A stretch of 19,049 bases of DNA from Candidatus Caccovivens faecavium (lineage in GTDB: Bacteria > Bacillota > Clostridia > Christensenellales > UBA1242): positions 1 to 19,049 of the forward strand of contig DVLK01000040.1 of the NCBI GenBank assembly GCA_018715545.1, read 5' to 3'. The position numbers and the translations under genes were made by a program. Below, in pieces: positions 1 through 7,571 of the stretch (positions are counted from its first letter, which is position 1; the number at the start of each line of letters is the position of its first letter). Below the pieces are notes generated by a model, which had not been told where the DNA came from, ran no database searches, and saw only the letters and a list, made by a program, of their open reading frames with translations.

Positions 1-1
1 A

Positions 2-3000
2 GAAGTTGAGAAAAACGCTCCGACAAATACTGATTTTTGGACAGACGCTGGAAATTATGCCGACTCGTTTGCAGGCGGTACAGGTTCTTCAAGCAATCCT
101 TACCAAATTGCAACAGCCGAGCAACTTGCGAGGTTGGCTTTCTTAATAAACGATTCTTCTACAAATTCTACATATAAATCGCTAAATTATGATGTAACAA
201 ATGATATTGATTTATCTTTGCACTATTGGAAACCAGTAGGTACTGGCAGTAGTACCTTTTCTGGAAACTTCAACGGGAATAATCATATTTTTTCAGGGAT
301 TTTTACGGATGTTGAAAGTGGATTTCAAGGATTATTTGGCTATTTAAGCAACGCTCAAATTCATGATTTAAGCATAGAAGACTCCGAAATTGTGGGGGAA
401 TATTATGTTGGTTCAGTTGCAGGTTATGCTTCAGACACTACAATTTATAACTGTCATAACAGTAGCCCTATTGCTGGGGTAAACTATGGGTCATCAAACG
501 ATTCGTATTATGGTTCAGGAGGAGGGATTGTTGGGTATTTATATGGCTCTTCTTCCAAAGTGTATAATTGTAGCAATTCTGGAACATTAGATGGTAAAAG
601 TTCTGGCGGTATAGTTGGTTATGCATCAAGTGATGCTCAAATTTATGACTGTTTTAACGAAGGTGAAAGAAATGAAGATAACTATATATATGTTGGCGGT
701 ATTGCATACAAAATTAATTCTGCTGAAATTTATAATTGTTACAATTCTGCTAGAATTAATGGATATGGTGCTGGTATCGTTTCGGAAGTTATAAATGGCT
801 CTGTTCATGATTGTTATAATACAGGAGCGATTGCAAATCAAAGCAGGTTTGGTGGTGGAATTGCATTTAATGTTGATGGTGATAACCTTTCAATAGCAGG
901 AAGTAGCATAAAAAATTGCTACAACACAGCAATTGTTCATGGTGGTGGAATAGTTGCGGACTTAATTTGTGGCACGGTTGGTAGCTGTTTTAATGAAGGT
1001 GATATCTTTGCAAATGGTGGCCTAGATTGCGGAGGAATAGTTGCGCGTTCAAATGGAGATATTGGTTTTAGTGTAAGTAATTGCTATAATACTGGAATAA
1101 TCACACAAATGGGAGTTGGTCATGTTGGTGGAATTATTGGGTGCGGGAGATACGGCACTGTGCGCCTCTCATACAACATAGGAGAAGTTATAAATTATGT
1201 AACATCAAGCAGTTCTATTCTTGGAAGGACAGGAGGAATTATAGGAGATAGTTATGGTTGCGATATAATCAATTGCTTTGTTTTAAGTAATATTAGCACT
1301 AGATATTTAGAGCCTGGGGCAATAGCAGGTTATCATATGGATACTGTCAGTGGCACTTCATATTGTATTAGGAATTGCTATTGGGGAGGAAATTGTTTAT
1401 TAGAAAATGCTACGCCGTATACCATAATTGAAAATGTATTAAATTGCGGAAGTTGCACTTTTGAAGATGCCAAGACTTTATCTTGGTTTACGCAAGGTAA
1501 TTGGTACTCTTCATATAAATGGGATTTTACACTTACTTGGCAAATTGATAGCGATATAAATCAAGGTTATCCGACATTAAAATTTACTCAAGCAATTAAA
1601 CCAGATGATTCAGAGCCAGTTAATGCATCAATTTTTTGGACTGATACCGGAATATATGCAGATAGTTTCGCAGGAGGAGATGGAACAGAAAGCAATCCTT
1701 ATCTAATATCAACCTCAGCACAACTCGCAAGGCTGGCGTATTTAATTAATAATAGTAGCACAAATGAAGATTATAAAAATCTATATTATAAGCAAACTAC
1801 CAATCTTGATATGTCAGCTTACTGGTGGAAGCCAATAGGCACATCTCGTTACTATTTTAGCGGAAACTTCGACGGTGGTGGGTTTACCATTTCAGGGCTC
1901 TATACACAACCTGGAACAACATCAGATTATAATTATCAAGGATTGTTTGGTTATGTAGAAGGAATAAGCAGTTCGGTATATGCAGAAGTTCACGATGTAG
2001 GCATCATAGATTCAAATATACGCGGTTATAAATATGTTGGAGCTATAATAGGCTATATCAGTTATTATGGTAATATTTATAATTGTTACAACGAAAGTAG
2101 CGTCTCTGGTTACGAGAACATTGGTGGTATGGTCGGTTATTCAAGCCGATATAGTAGTTATGAAAATTGCTATAACGAAGGTGTTATTGTAGGTGAAAGG
2201 AATAATGTAGGTGGTATTGCAGGGAATACTTCGGGTTGTGAAATATATAATTGTTATAATGTTGGGAAAGTGGTAGGAGGTGATAATGTAAGTGGGATTG
2301 TTGGAGAAACATCAGCTACGATTTATAATTGTTATAATTTAGGCGAAATAAGTTGTAATAATGCTGCTGGTGGGATTGTTGGACTTGCTAATGAGGGAAC
2401 ATCAATATTTGATTGCTACAATGTTGGCAAAATTTCAGGTGGTAACTATATTGGTGGGTTATTAGGAAATTGTTCAATAATTGGGCAAGGTTTAAAAATA
2501 TATAATTCCTATAATGATGGAGTGGTTGTAGGAGTTCTTGATTATGTGGGTGGAATTGCTGGTCGTTTAGGTGGATATAATACATCTAATGTTAGTTCTA
2601 TATATAATTGTTACAATGTCGCAGAAGTTATTAGTCAAGGTGGTAGATATGTAGGTGGAATTGTTGGACAGATGAGTTGGTATAGTTCTATTTATTTATG
2701 TTATAATAAAGGGAATGTAAGCGGTTATGACATTGTTGGTGGAATTTTAGGAGGAATTCATCTTTCATCTAACACTGAGGTTGTAAATAACTTTAATGTG
2801 GGTGCAGTAACTGCAAGCGGAAGTTATATTGGTGGTGTAATTGGTAGCTCTTCTCGAGATTATAATTATTGCGGAGGAAATTGCACTGTTGGCGTGAATG
2901 ATGCAAACATTATGACAAACGCAAAAACTCTTAGTTGGTATCAAGATAGTAGTAAATGGAGTCCGGATTATACTTGGGATTTTGATACTGTTTGGATGCT

Positions 3001-4291
3001 CGCAGAGGGGATGAATGATGGTTTTCCTATTCTTCGCGGATTTTTGATTGAAGTTACCTATTATTCAAATTTTGGAAACAACGATACACAAAGTGTTTAC
3101 TTCAATCGAGGAGATAGCATAACTATTGAAGATACAAATTTATTTACGCGCACAGGTTATCACATCAAAAGTTGGAACACAATGGCGAATGGTGGTGGGC
3201 TGACTTATATGCCTGGTGATGTTTATCAAGGTAGTAATGGTTTGACGCTCTATGCTCAGTGGGAGGCTGAGATTTATACGATTACACTAAATAAAAATGG
3301 TGGAATTGGTGGCACAAGCACGATATATCTAAAATACGAAAGTGGTTATTATTTAAACAGTTCCGCAACAGGCAATGCGATTACAAGTATAACAAGTTTG
3401 CCAACGAAAGATGGATATAATTTTAATGGTTATTACTCAAACGCAACGGGTGGAACGAGAATAGTAGATGCTTCTGGAAATATTGTGGCAAATAACACAT
3501 ATACGTCATCAAATTGTGTAATTTATGCCCAGTGGGTGGCACGTAACCCTGCCTATTATGACGAAGAAGGCGGGTATTGGTATATAGAGAATGGCAAGAT
3601 GCCACAAAAGAAAGTGACGGACAGCACACTTATTTCAAATATCAATTCTTCAACAACTGTTGGCACAACTTACTACTTTGCAGGCTTGTCTTTGCAGTCA
3701 AAGGTGTATAGCGGAAAAGAGTATTGTCAGTATAATGGTAATTGGTATGAGGTCATGCCGATAAGGTGGAGATTGGTATATTCGTCAAGTCAAACCTCGG
3801 GCTACGGCACAACGACCGATACGCTTGCTGTAATGGCAGAGATAGTCTATGTTGACGCGTTTTCAGATAGTTACATCGGAGAGGGTGCGGGTTATTCAAG
3901 TGAAAGTGTGACGGAGCTTATTAAAAATCAAATAGATAGCTCATACCTAGTAACCGAAAGTAAGAGCATGCCGACCTTTGGCTCGACTTCACTTAATGGA
4001 ACGCCTGCAAGCGTATCATCAAATATCTTTGTGGCGTCATATGATGACCTATCAAACTTCACAACAAATAAAAACGGAACGGAAAAGCTTGGTAAAATCA
4101 AGTTTTCAGACCTAGCAAAAGACTATCTTAGAGCAAACGGCAAAGATACACTATACTATACACGCGACCTAGGAAAAACCTATAATCACATCTACTGCAT
4201 GAACGCCAACGGCGACAGAGTGCAGTATAAGGCACAAAACTATTTCGGCGTGCAGTTTACTGTTAAAATCAGCGAATACGCGTGTATTTAG
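2..4291 (+). CDS. Giant GLUG-repeat / InlB-repeat surface protein (5' end outside window)
   Basis: The frame is open to base 2, so the gene begins upstream and the visible part is 1429 codons ending at TAG 4289-4291. Two long modules lie in tandem (about 35-1590 and 1634-3046). Each opens with FWTD...ADSFAGG and QLARLA.LIN, runs through about 11-12 repeats of 25-35 residues of the form IYNCYN.G.I.G...GGIVG (GLUG motif, predicted beta-helix coils), and closes with AKTLSW...W.FD..W...GFPIL. Two InlB/Listeria-Bacteroides repeats follow (3047-3262 and 3272-3535, each ending LYAQW or IYAQW). A last domain of about 250 residues (3542-4288) is not firmly recognised; its PIRWRL core resembles DUF6273-type domains. 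No LPXTG motif or C-terminal membrane anchor is visible. Known GLUG and InlB-repeat proteins are secreted and often adhesive. Adhesion here is inference, and the signal peptide would lie upstream. Confidence 0.9.
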   Translation, partial: EVEKNAPTNTDFWTDAGNYADSFAGGTGSSSNPYQIATAEQLARLAFLINDSSTNSTYKSLNYDVTNDIDLSLHYWKPVGTGSSTFSGNFNGNNHIFSGIFTDVESGFQGLFGYLSNAQIHDLSIEDSEIVGEYYVGSVAGYASDTTIYNCHNSSPIAGVNYGSSNDSYYGSGGGIVGYLYGSSSKVYNCSNSGTLDGKSSGGIVGYASSDAQIYDCFNEGERNEDNYIYVGGIAYKINSAEIYNCYNSARINGYGAGIVSEVINGSVHDCYNTGAIANQSRFGGGIAFNVDGDNLSIAGSSIKNCYNTAIVHGGGIVADLICGTVGSCFNEGDIFANGGLDCGGIVARSNGDIGFSVSNCYNTGIITQMGVGHVGGIIGCGRYGTVRLSYNIGEVINYVTSSSSILGRTGGIIGDSYGCDIINCFVLSNISTRYLEPGAIAGYHMDTVSGTSYCIRNCYWGGNCLLENATPYTIIENVLNCGSCTFEDAKTLSWFTQGNWYSSYKWDFTLTWQIDSDINQGYPTLKFTQAIKPDDSEPVNASIFWTDTGIYADSFAGGDGTESNPYLISTSAQLARLAYLINNSSTNEDYKNLYYKQTTNLDMSAYWWKPIGTSRYYFSGNFDGGGFTISGLYTQPGTTSDYNYQGLFGYVEGISSSVYAEVHDVGIIDSNIRGYKYVGAIIGYISYYGNIYNCYNESSVSGYENIGGMVGYSSRYSSYENCYNEGVIVGERNNVGGIAGNTSGCEIYNCYNVGKVVGGDNVSGIVGETSATIYNCYNLGEISCNNAAGGIVGLANEGTSIFDCYNVGKISGGNYIGGLLGNCSIIGQGLKIYNSYNDGVVVGVLDYVGGIAGRLGGYNTSNVSSIYNCYNVAEVISQGGRYVGGIVGQMSWYSSIYLCYNKGNVSGYDIVGGILGGIHLSSNTEVVNNFNVGAVTASGSYIGGVIGSSSRDYNYCGGNCTVGVNDANIMTNAKTLSWYQDSSKWSPDYTWDFDTVWMLAEGMNDGFPILRGFLIEVTYYSNFGNNDTQSVYFNRGDSITIEDTNLFTRTGYHIKSWNTMANGGGLTYMPGDVYQGSNGLTLYAQWEAEIYTITLNKNGGIGGTSTIYLKYESGYYLNSSATGNAITSITSLPTKDGYNFNGYYSNATGGTRIVDASGNIVANNTYTSSNCVIYAQWVARNPAYYDEEGGYWYIENGKMPQKKVTDSTLISNINSSTTVGTTYYFAGLSLQSKVYSGKEYCQYNGNWYEVMPIRWRLVYSSSQTSGYGTTTDTLAVMAEIVYVDAFSDSYIGEGAGYSSESVTELIKNQIDSSYLVTESKSMPTFGSTSLNGTPASVSSNIFVASYDDLSNFTTNKNGTEKLGKIKFSDLAKDYLRANGKDTLYYTRDLGKTYNHIYCMNANGDRVQYKAQNYFGVQFTVKISEYACI
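35..1590 (+). repeat. GLUG module 1 of the surface protein
   Basis: First complete copy of a module of about 520 codons within the surface protein. It starts at FWTDAGNYADSFAGG and ends near GYPTLKF. The second copy starts about 1600 bp later with FWTDTGIYADSFAGG. The spacer before this copy (NAPTNTD) resembles the linker between copies, which suggests at least one more module upstream of the window. Confidence 0.8.
1634..3046 (+). repeat. GLUG module 2 of the surface protein
   Basis: Second copy of the module. The opening cap (FWTD, ADSFAGG, SNPY, QLARLAYLIN), the YWWKPIGT...FSGNFDGGG segment, about 10-11 NCYN-type coils and the AKTLSWY...GFPIL closing segment occur in the same order as in module 1. 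The caps are more alike than the coils, as expected for a duplicated unit whose internal repeats have drifted. Confidence 0.8.
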
Positions 4292-4323
4292 GACAGACAC
4301 CAACTATGCATAACGGAGAAAAT

Positions 4324-4358
4324 AAACATGCTAGCAAATTGCTAGCATGTTTTATATT
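4324..4358 (+). terminator. Intrinsic terminator of the surface protein gene
   Basis: Near-perfect inverted repeat, left arm 4324-4337 (aaacatgctagcaa) and right arm 4339-4352. It folds as a stem of 10 or more bp around ACATGCTAGC with a small AT loop and is followed by a T-rich run. It lies 33 bp after the stop codon. Confidence 0.85.
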
Positions 4359-4378
4359 TATACGAATTAGGTATAATC

Positions 4379-4674
4379 TATGAGATCCTTCGACTATGCT
4401 CGCTGACGCTCACGGCTCAGGATGACAGAAAAAAGTGAAGAGTGAAAGCGATCTGACAGCTCGCAGTGAAGAGTTGTGGAAAAATTTATGTTTGTAGGTG
4501 TCATTGCTTGTTTAGAGATGTTTCGACAGCGGTCGCTACGCTCCCTTGCTCAACATGACAAGTATAAACTTGGTTTATGAGATTTTTTGACAGCGTAGCG
4601 TTCCGCTACTTCGCTCAGAATGACGAAAAGAGATTAAACGTAAACATCCAAGCGTTGCTTGAGAGGATCTCATA
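4379..4674. repeat. Cluster of short dispersed-type repeats in an inverted-repeat-bounded block
   Basis: This fills most of the non-coding gap between the surface protein and degV. Three same-strand copies of a unit of about 45 bp lie at 4382-4426, 4515-4559 and 4579-4624. Each begins GAGAT.(C/T)TT(C/T).GAC and ends GCTCA..ATGAC, with variable, partly self-complementary middles (for example gtagcg-ttc-cgctac in the third). A shortened inverted copy appears at about 4645-4671. The block ends carry the 11-bp inverted repeat TATGAGATCCT (4379-4389) / AGGATCTCATA (4664-4674), so the GAGATCCT ends are flanked by TA on both sides. A 10-bp direct repeat agtgaagagt occurs at 4434 and 4465. No ORF of credible coding character is present. 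It could be a MITE-like non-autonomous element or a REP/BIME-type cluster. Confidence 0.6.
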
Positions 4675-4714
4675 AAACCTCTTTTGAACCACGGGACCGT
4701 CTATTGGTTTTCTT

Positions 4715-4747
4715 GAATAAAAAAAGCAACTTAAATCAAGTTGCTTT
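4715..4747 (-). terminator. Intrinsic terminator of the DegV-family gene
   Basis: Perfect 10-bp stem AAAGCAACTT (4723-4732) / AAGTTGCTTT (4738-4747) with a 5-nt loop, starting 6 bp beyond the minus-strand stop codon. Read on the minus strand it is followed by TTTTTATTC. The plus-strand side is also T-rich, so it may act in both directions. Confidence 0.85.
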
Positions 4748-4753
4748 ACTTTT

Positions 4754-5593
4754 TTATTTTGCAAAATATACCATGCCATAAACACCGGGACCGACATGTG
4801 TTCCTACCACACATCCAATACCATGATATTCAATTTTATCAGGGTTAACATCAAGTTTATCTTGATATTTCTGCACAAAGTTTTCAATGTTCTTTTTATT
4901 TGCTGAGTAACCAAAGTAAATAGGGTAAGTCTTATCACGATTTTTGAGAACTTCATCAACCATAAATATATTAGCCTGCTCACCACGCTTTTTTGCTATG
5001 TTTACCACTCTTCCACCTTCAAGAGCGATAATAGGTTTCATGTTTAGCACCGTTCCGAGTGCGGCAGCTGCACCACTAATTCTTCCGCCAAGTCTAAGAT
5101 ATTTTAAGTCACTTACAACGGCTATTAACCTTATCTTTCTTTTTAGGCGTTCAAGTTCATCAATCACTTCTTGCGGTGATGGATTATTTTCTTTTATGTA
5201 TTTTACAATTTCCATAATGAGCGCACCTTCTGCAAAGGTGGTTACTTCAGAATCGCAGATATACACATTTTTCATCTTTAATGCTTCAACTGCGTTTTTT
5301 GCTTGGGCTATTGTGCCTGCAAGATTTGACGAGATTACGATTGTCAAAACGAACCAATCTTCCTTGTTGCAATAAGGTGAAAGTGCGTTTTCAAATTTAT
5401 ATTGATTTGGTTGACTAGTTTTAGGTATAATCCCTGTCGTTCTCATTTTTTCGTAAAATTCATCATTAGGTAAACCCTCAGGGAATAGTTCTCCTGCAAA
5501 GTTCAATTCAATTGGGAGAATGGTTATATCGTTCTCTTTTGCAAAACTATCTGGCATATCAACAGATGCTTCGGTAACAATTTTATATTTCAT
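4754..5593 (-). CDS. DegV family protein (FakB-type fatty-acid-binding protein)
   Basis: 279 aa, the normal length for DegV proteins. In characterised members (FakB) the protein binds a fatty acid and presents it to the kinase FakA, which makes acyl phosphate for phospholipid synthesis. Visible landmarks are KTSQPN (58-63), the central YLRLGGRISG block, and a C-terminal GTHVGPGVYG loop containing the family His. The start at 5593 is chosen over an upstream in-frame ATG because GAGGAG (5597-5602) sits just before it and the family N-terminus (MKYKIVTEAS) begins there. The gene appears monocistronic, with its own promoter overlapping the upstream terminator and its own terminator downstream. 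No fakA is in the window. Cytoplasmic location is expected. The family call is firm; the ligand is inferred. Confidence 0.93.
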   Translation of the reverse strand: MKYKIVTEASVDMPDSFAKENDITILPIELNFAGELFPEGLPNDEFYEKMRTTGIIPKTSQPNQYKFENALSPYCNKEDWFVLTIVISSNLAGTIAQAKNAVEALKMKNVYICDSEVTTFAEGALIMEIVKYIKENNPSPQEVIDELERLKRKIRLIAVVSDLKYLRLGGRISGAAAALGTVLNMKPIIALEGGRVVNIAKKRGEQANIFMVDEVLKNRDKTYPIYFGYSANKKNIENFVQKYQDKLDVNPDKIEYHGIGCVVGTHVGPGVYGMVYFAK

Positions 5594-5618
5594 AAACTCC
5601 TCACTTTTATCTAATATG

Positions 5619-5647
5619 ATTATATAAAAAAAGCTTGCATAAAGCAA
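5619..5647 (-). promoter_or_regulatory. Sigma-A-type promoter of the DegV gene
   Basis: On the minus strand, -35 TTGCTT (5647-5642), a 17-bp spacer and -10 TATAAT (5624-5619), about 25 bp upstream of the start codon. The -35 box lies inside the hairpin at 5633-5649 and the hairpin's T-tract lies in the spacer. Confidence 0.6.
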
Positions 5648-5649
5648 GC
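5626..5649 (-). terminator. Intrinsic terminator of the ABC transporter genes
   Basis: Stem GCTTGC (5633-5638) / GCAAGC (5644-5649) with a 5-nt loop. Read on the minus strand it is followed by seven T (5632-5626). It lies about 80 bp after the permease stop and directly upstream of degV. Confidence 0.75.
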
Positions 5650-5728
5650 AAAAAACAAATAAATTTAAAGAATTTTAAGCTTTTATAAAACTTTTATAGC
5701 GTAATTTTTTAATTTAATATAACAAAGG

Positions 5729-7399
5729 TCAATTGCGTTTAAAAAGTTGGTTTGTGAAGAAATACATACCTACCATAAGCACAAGAGTATAGCAAATGGA
5801 AATGAAGAAATTTCCGCCTGATATGAAAGCTGTGCCCAAGAATTGGATGGATGAGTTAGCTCCACCAAAGTATGGGAAAAGGTTGGCGTGCACAAATGGA
5901 AATAATGCGTATACGAAGAAACCACTTAAAAAGGTGTTCAATGTGAAGGCAATTGCAAAGATGCCAAGAGATATGCCAAACATTAACTCAAATTTTCTTG
6001 ACACATTCATAAGAAGAATAGTTATTAGCGTATAAAACATAATTTCAAATTCTATGCAAAATAGTTTAAATAGTAGATAGATAAGTGGGCTAACAACATA
6101 GGAAGATGACAAGTTAAAAACAGCTAGAACTGGGGTAAATGTAACTCCATACATGAGATAACTAATTAAAATTATCAGAATAGAAAAGACGAAAAGTAAT
6201 GCGAAAGTGGCAAATAGAATTGCAAAAAATTTACCTGCAAATACAGAATTGAATGAAGCATTTTGCGCTAACACGACATCAACTTTGCCCTTTCTACGGT
6301 CGCGACCAAAAAGTTTATATGCAAAAAAGATGCCAATGATTATTAAAATAAAGCCAATTATAGATATTAGATAATAAGCGAAATCGTAGGCGTTTGTCTT
6401 TCCGCTTGCACTGTTGAAATTCATAGGTTGTAGGTAGTTAGTATAATATTGGCTTACTTCTTTCAATATGTAATTATTTTGTACGATGTTTTGTTTTAGT
6501 TCCAATTCTTCTTGACTCTCATAGCCAATGTAGTTAGCATAATTTGGCAAGCTCTTTGATAAGAGAAGGAATAGCTCTCCCTGCATATTGTAGTTTGCAA
6601 AAGTCACAATGCGTTTGTAATTTAGGGCAAGGCTCTCCATATCGTCTAAATTTTGAGAGCCATAATAAACACTTTCAAATTCTTGCAAAATATCATCAAG
6701 TTTTTCCTCTACACTGACCACATAATTTACTTCCAATTCCACAGTTTTATCTGCGTCAGTTTGCCAGTTTACAACTTCAATATTTAAAAAGTCACGAAAA
6801 AGTTGACGATCTTCTAGTAAAACATCATACATCGCTTTTACATTATCACGATTTGTGGTGTAATAAAGAGTGCTATCTAAGAGGTCGGCTAGACTTTTCA
6901 TAGTAATCATTTCATCTTCTGTGAAATAGAGAGGACTTTCGAAATCTTTTAAAGAGGCGATTGCATTATAAAAATTGTGAAGCTCTGTCTGAACATTTAT
7001 ATCAAAGGCATTATCTACAAAAGTGCTTATGTCAGGGTAATCATTAGGGTAGGCATTGTAAACTAAAAGATTTTCAAAAAATGTGTTTATGTTAAGTGTA
7101 AGATTATTATAGGTATCAATCAAGGTGGTATTGCGCTGACCGTCAATAATTTTTTTGTTTTCCATAATCTTAGCGTCAAGATTGACAACGCTGTCTTCGT
7201 AACTGCCATTTATAAAATTATTGTATAGTTCTTCTGAGGTTTCATATTCAAAACTTAAAGACAATTGTGGTGAAACAGTGGGCTTAAAGCAAAAGCCAGC
7301 AATCACACATGCTACCACTGCTATAATTGCGCCACAAAGGGTGATAGGGTTCAATATTAATCTGCGAAAATCATACATGCAAATTTTAAATGACTTCAT
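5729..7399 (-). CDS. ABC-2 type transporter permease with large extracytoplasmic domain
   Basis: 556 aa. One N-terminal membrane segment (about 19-39) is followed by a hydrophilic, Asn/Asp/Tyr-rich region to about residue 350. About six further hydrophobic segments follow, with a cytoplasmic GRDRRKGKVD-type loop after the second segment, typical of ABC-2 permeases whose outside domain sits between TM1 and TM2. The start at 7399 is set by AAGGAG five bases upstream. The open frame extends 44 codons further upstream but has no ribosome binding site there. It lies downstream of the ABC ATPase at 7572-8480, its likely partner, but separated by 172 bp of very AT-rich DNA, which is long for an operon pair. 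The substrate cannot be told from sequence; lipids, peptides or antimicrobials are common for the family. The protein stays in the plasma membrane. Confidence 0.82.
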   Translation of the reverse strand: MKSFKICMYDFRRLILNPITLCGAIIAVVACVIAGFCFKPTVSPQLSLSFEYETSEELYNNFINGSYEDSVVNLDAKIMENKKIIDGQRNTTLIDTYNNLTLNINTFFENLLVYNAYPNDYPDISTFVDNAFDINVQTELHNFYNAIASLKDFESPLYFTEDEMITMKSLADLLDSTLYYTTNRDNVKAMYDVLLEDRQLFRDFLNIEVVNWQTDADKTVELEVNYVVSVEEKLDDILQEFESVYYGSQNLDDMESLALNYKRIVTFANYNMQGELFLLLSKSLPNYANYIGYESQEELELKQNIVQNNYILKEVSQYYTNYLQPMNFNSASGKTNAYDFAYYLISIIGFILIIIGIFFAYKLFGRDRRKGKVDVVLAQNASFNSVFAGKFFAILFATFALLFVFSILIILISYLMYGVTFTPVLAVFNLSSSYVVSPLIYLLFKLFCIEFEIMFYTLITILLMNVSRKFELMFGISLGIFAIAFTLNTFLSGFFVYALFPFVHANLFPYFGGANSSIQFLGTAFISGGNFFISICYTLVLMVGMYFFTNQLFKRN

Positions 7400-7571
7400 A
7401 AATTCTCCTTGTTCTTTTGTGTAAAATAAAAAACATATAATTTTTTCAAAAAAATCATAAAAAAAGTAAAATAAACTTGTTTTTTTATTGCTTTTATCTA
7501 AAAATTGAAATTTTCTTTTACAATACATCAATATTTAGATATTTTAGTTGTGTGCTATTTTTAATAAAACA

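Noticed and set aside
626..841. Antisense ORF of 71 codons inside the GLUG protein
   Set aside because: It is the complement of the repeated Tyr/Asn/Gly-rich coils, giving Ile/Asn-rich low-complexity translation, and has no start signals.
4379..4674. CRISPR array
   Set aside because: The repeat units are degenerate, unevenly spaced (88 and 19 bp) and partly inverted, and no cas genes are nearby.
4615..4797. Minus-strand ORF of 60 codons between degV and the repeat block
   Set aside because: It runs through the degV terminator and into the repeat block, has no ribosome binding site and no recognisable protein features.
5594..5647. Longer N-terminus for the DegV protein (18 extra codons)
   Set aside because: It would start inside the terminator hairpin upstream of the promoter -10. 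GAGGAG and the family N-terminus point to 5593.
7423..7449. Promoter TTGAAA / TATTTT upstream of the permease
   Set aside because: The spacer is only 15 bp and the boxes are weak in very AT-rich DNA, so it is not reliable enough to annotate.
7400..7531. 44-codon N-terminal extension of the ABC permease
   Set aside because: Phe/Lys-rich chance translation of AT-rich DNA with no ribosome binding site. AAGGAG marks the start at 7399.
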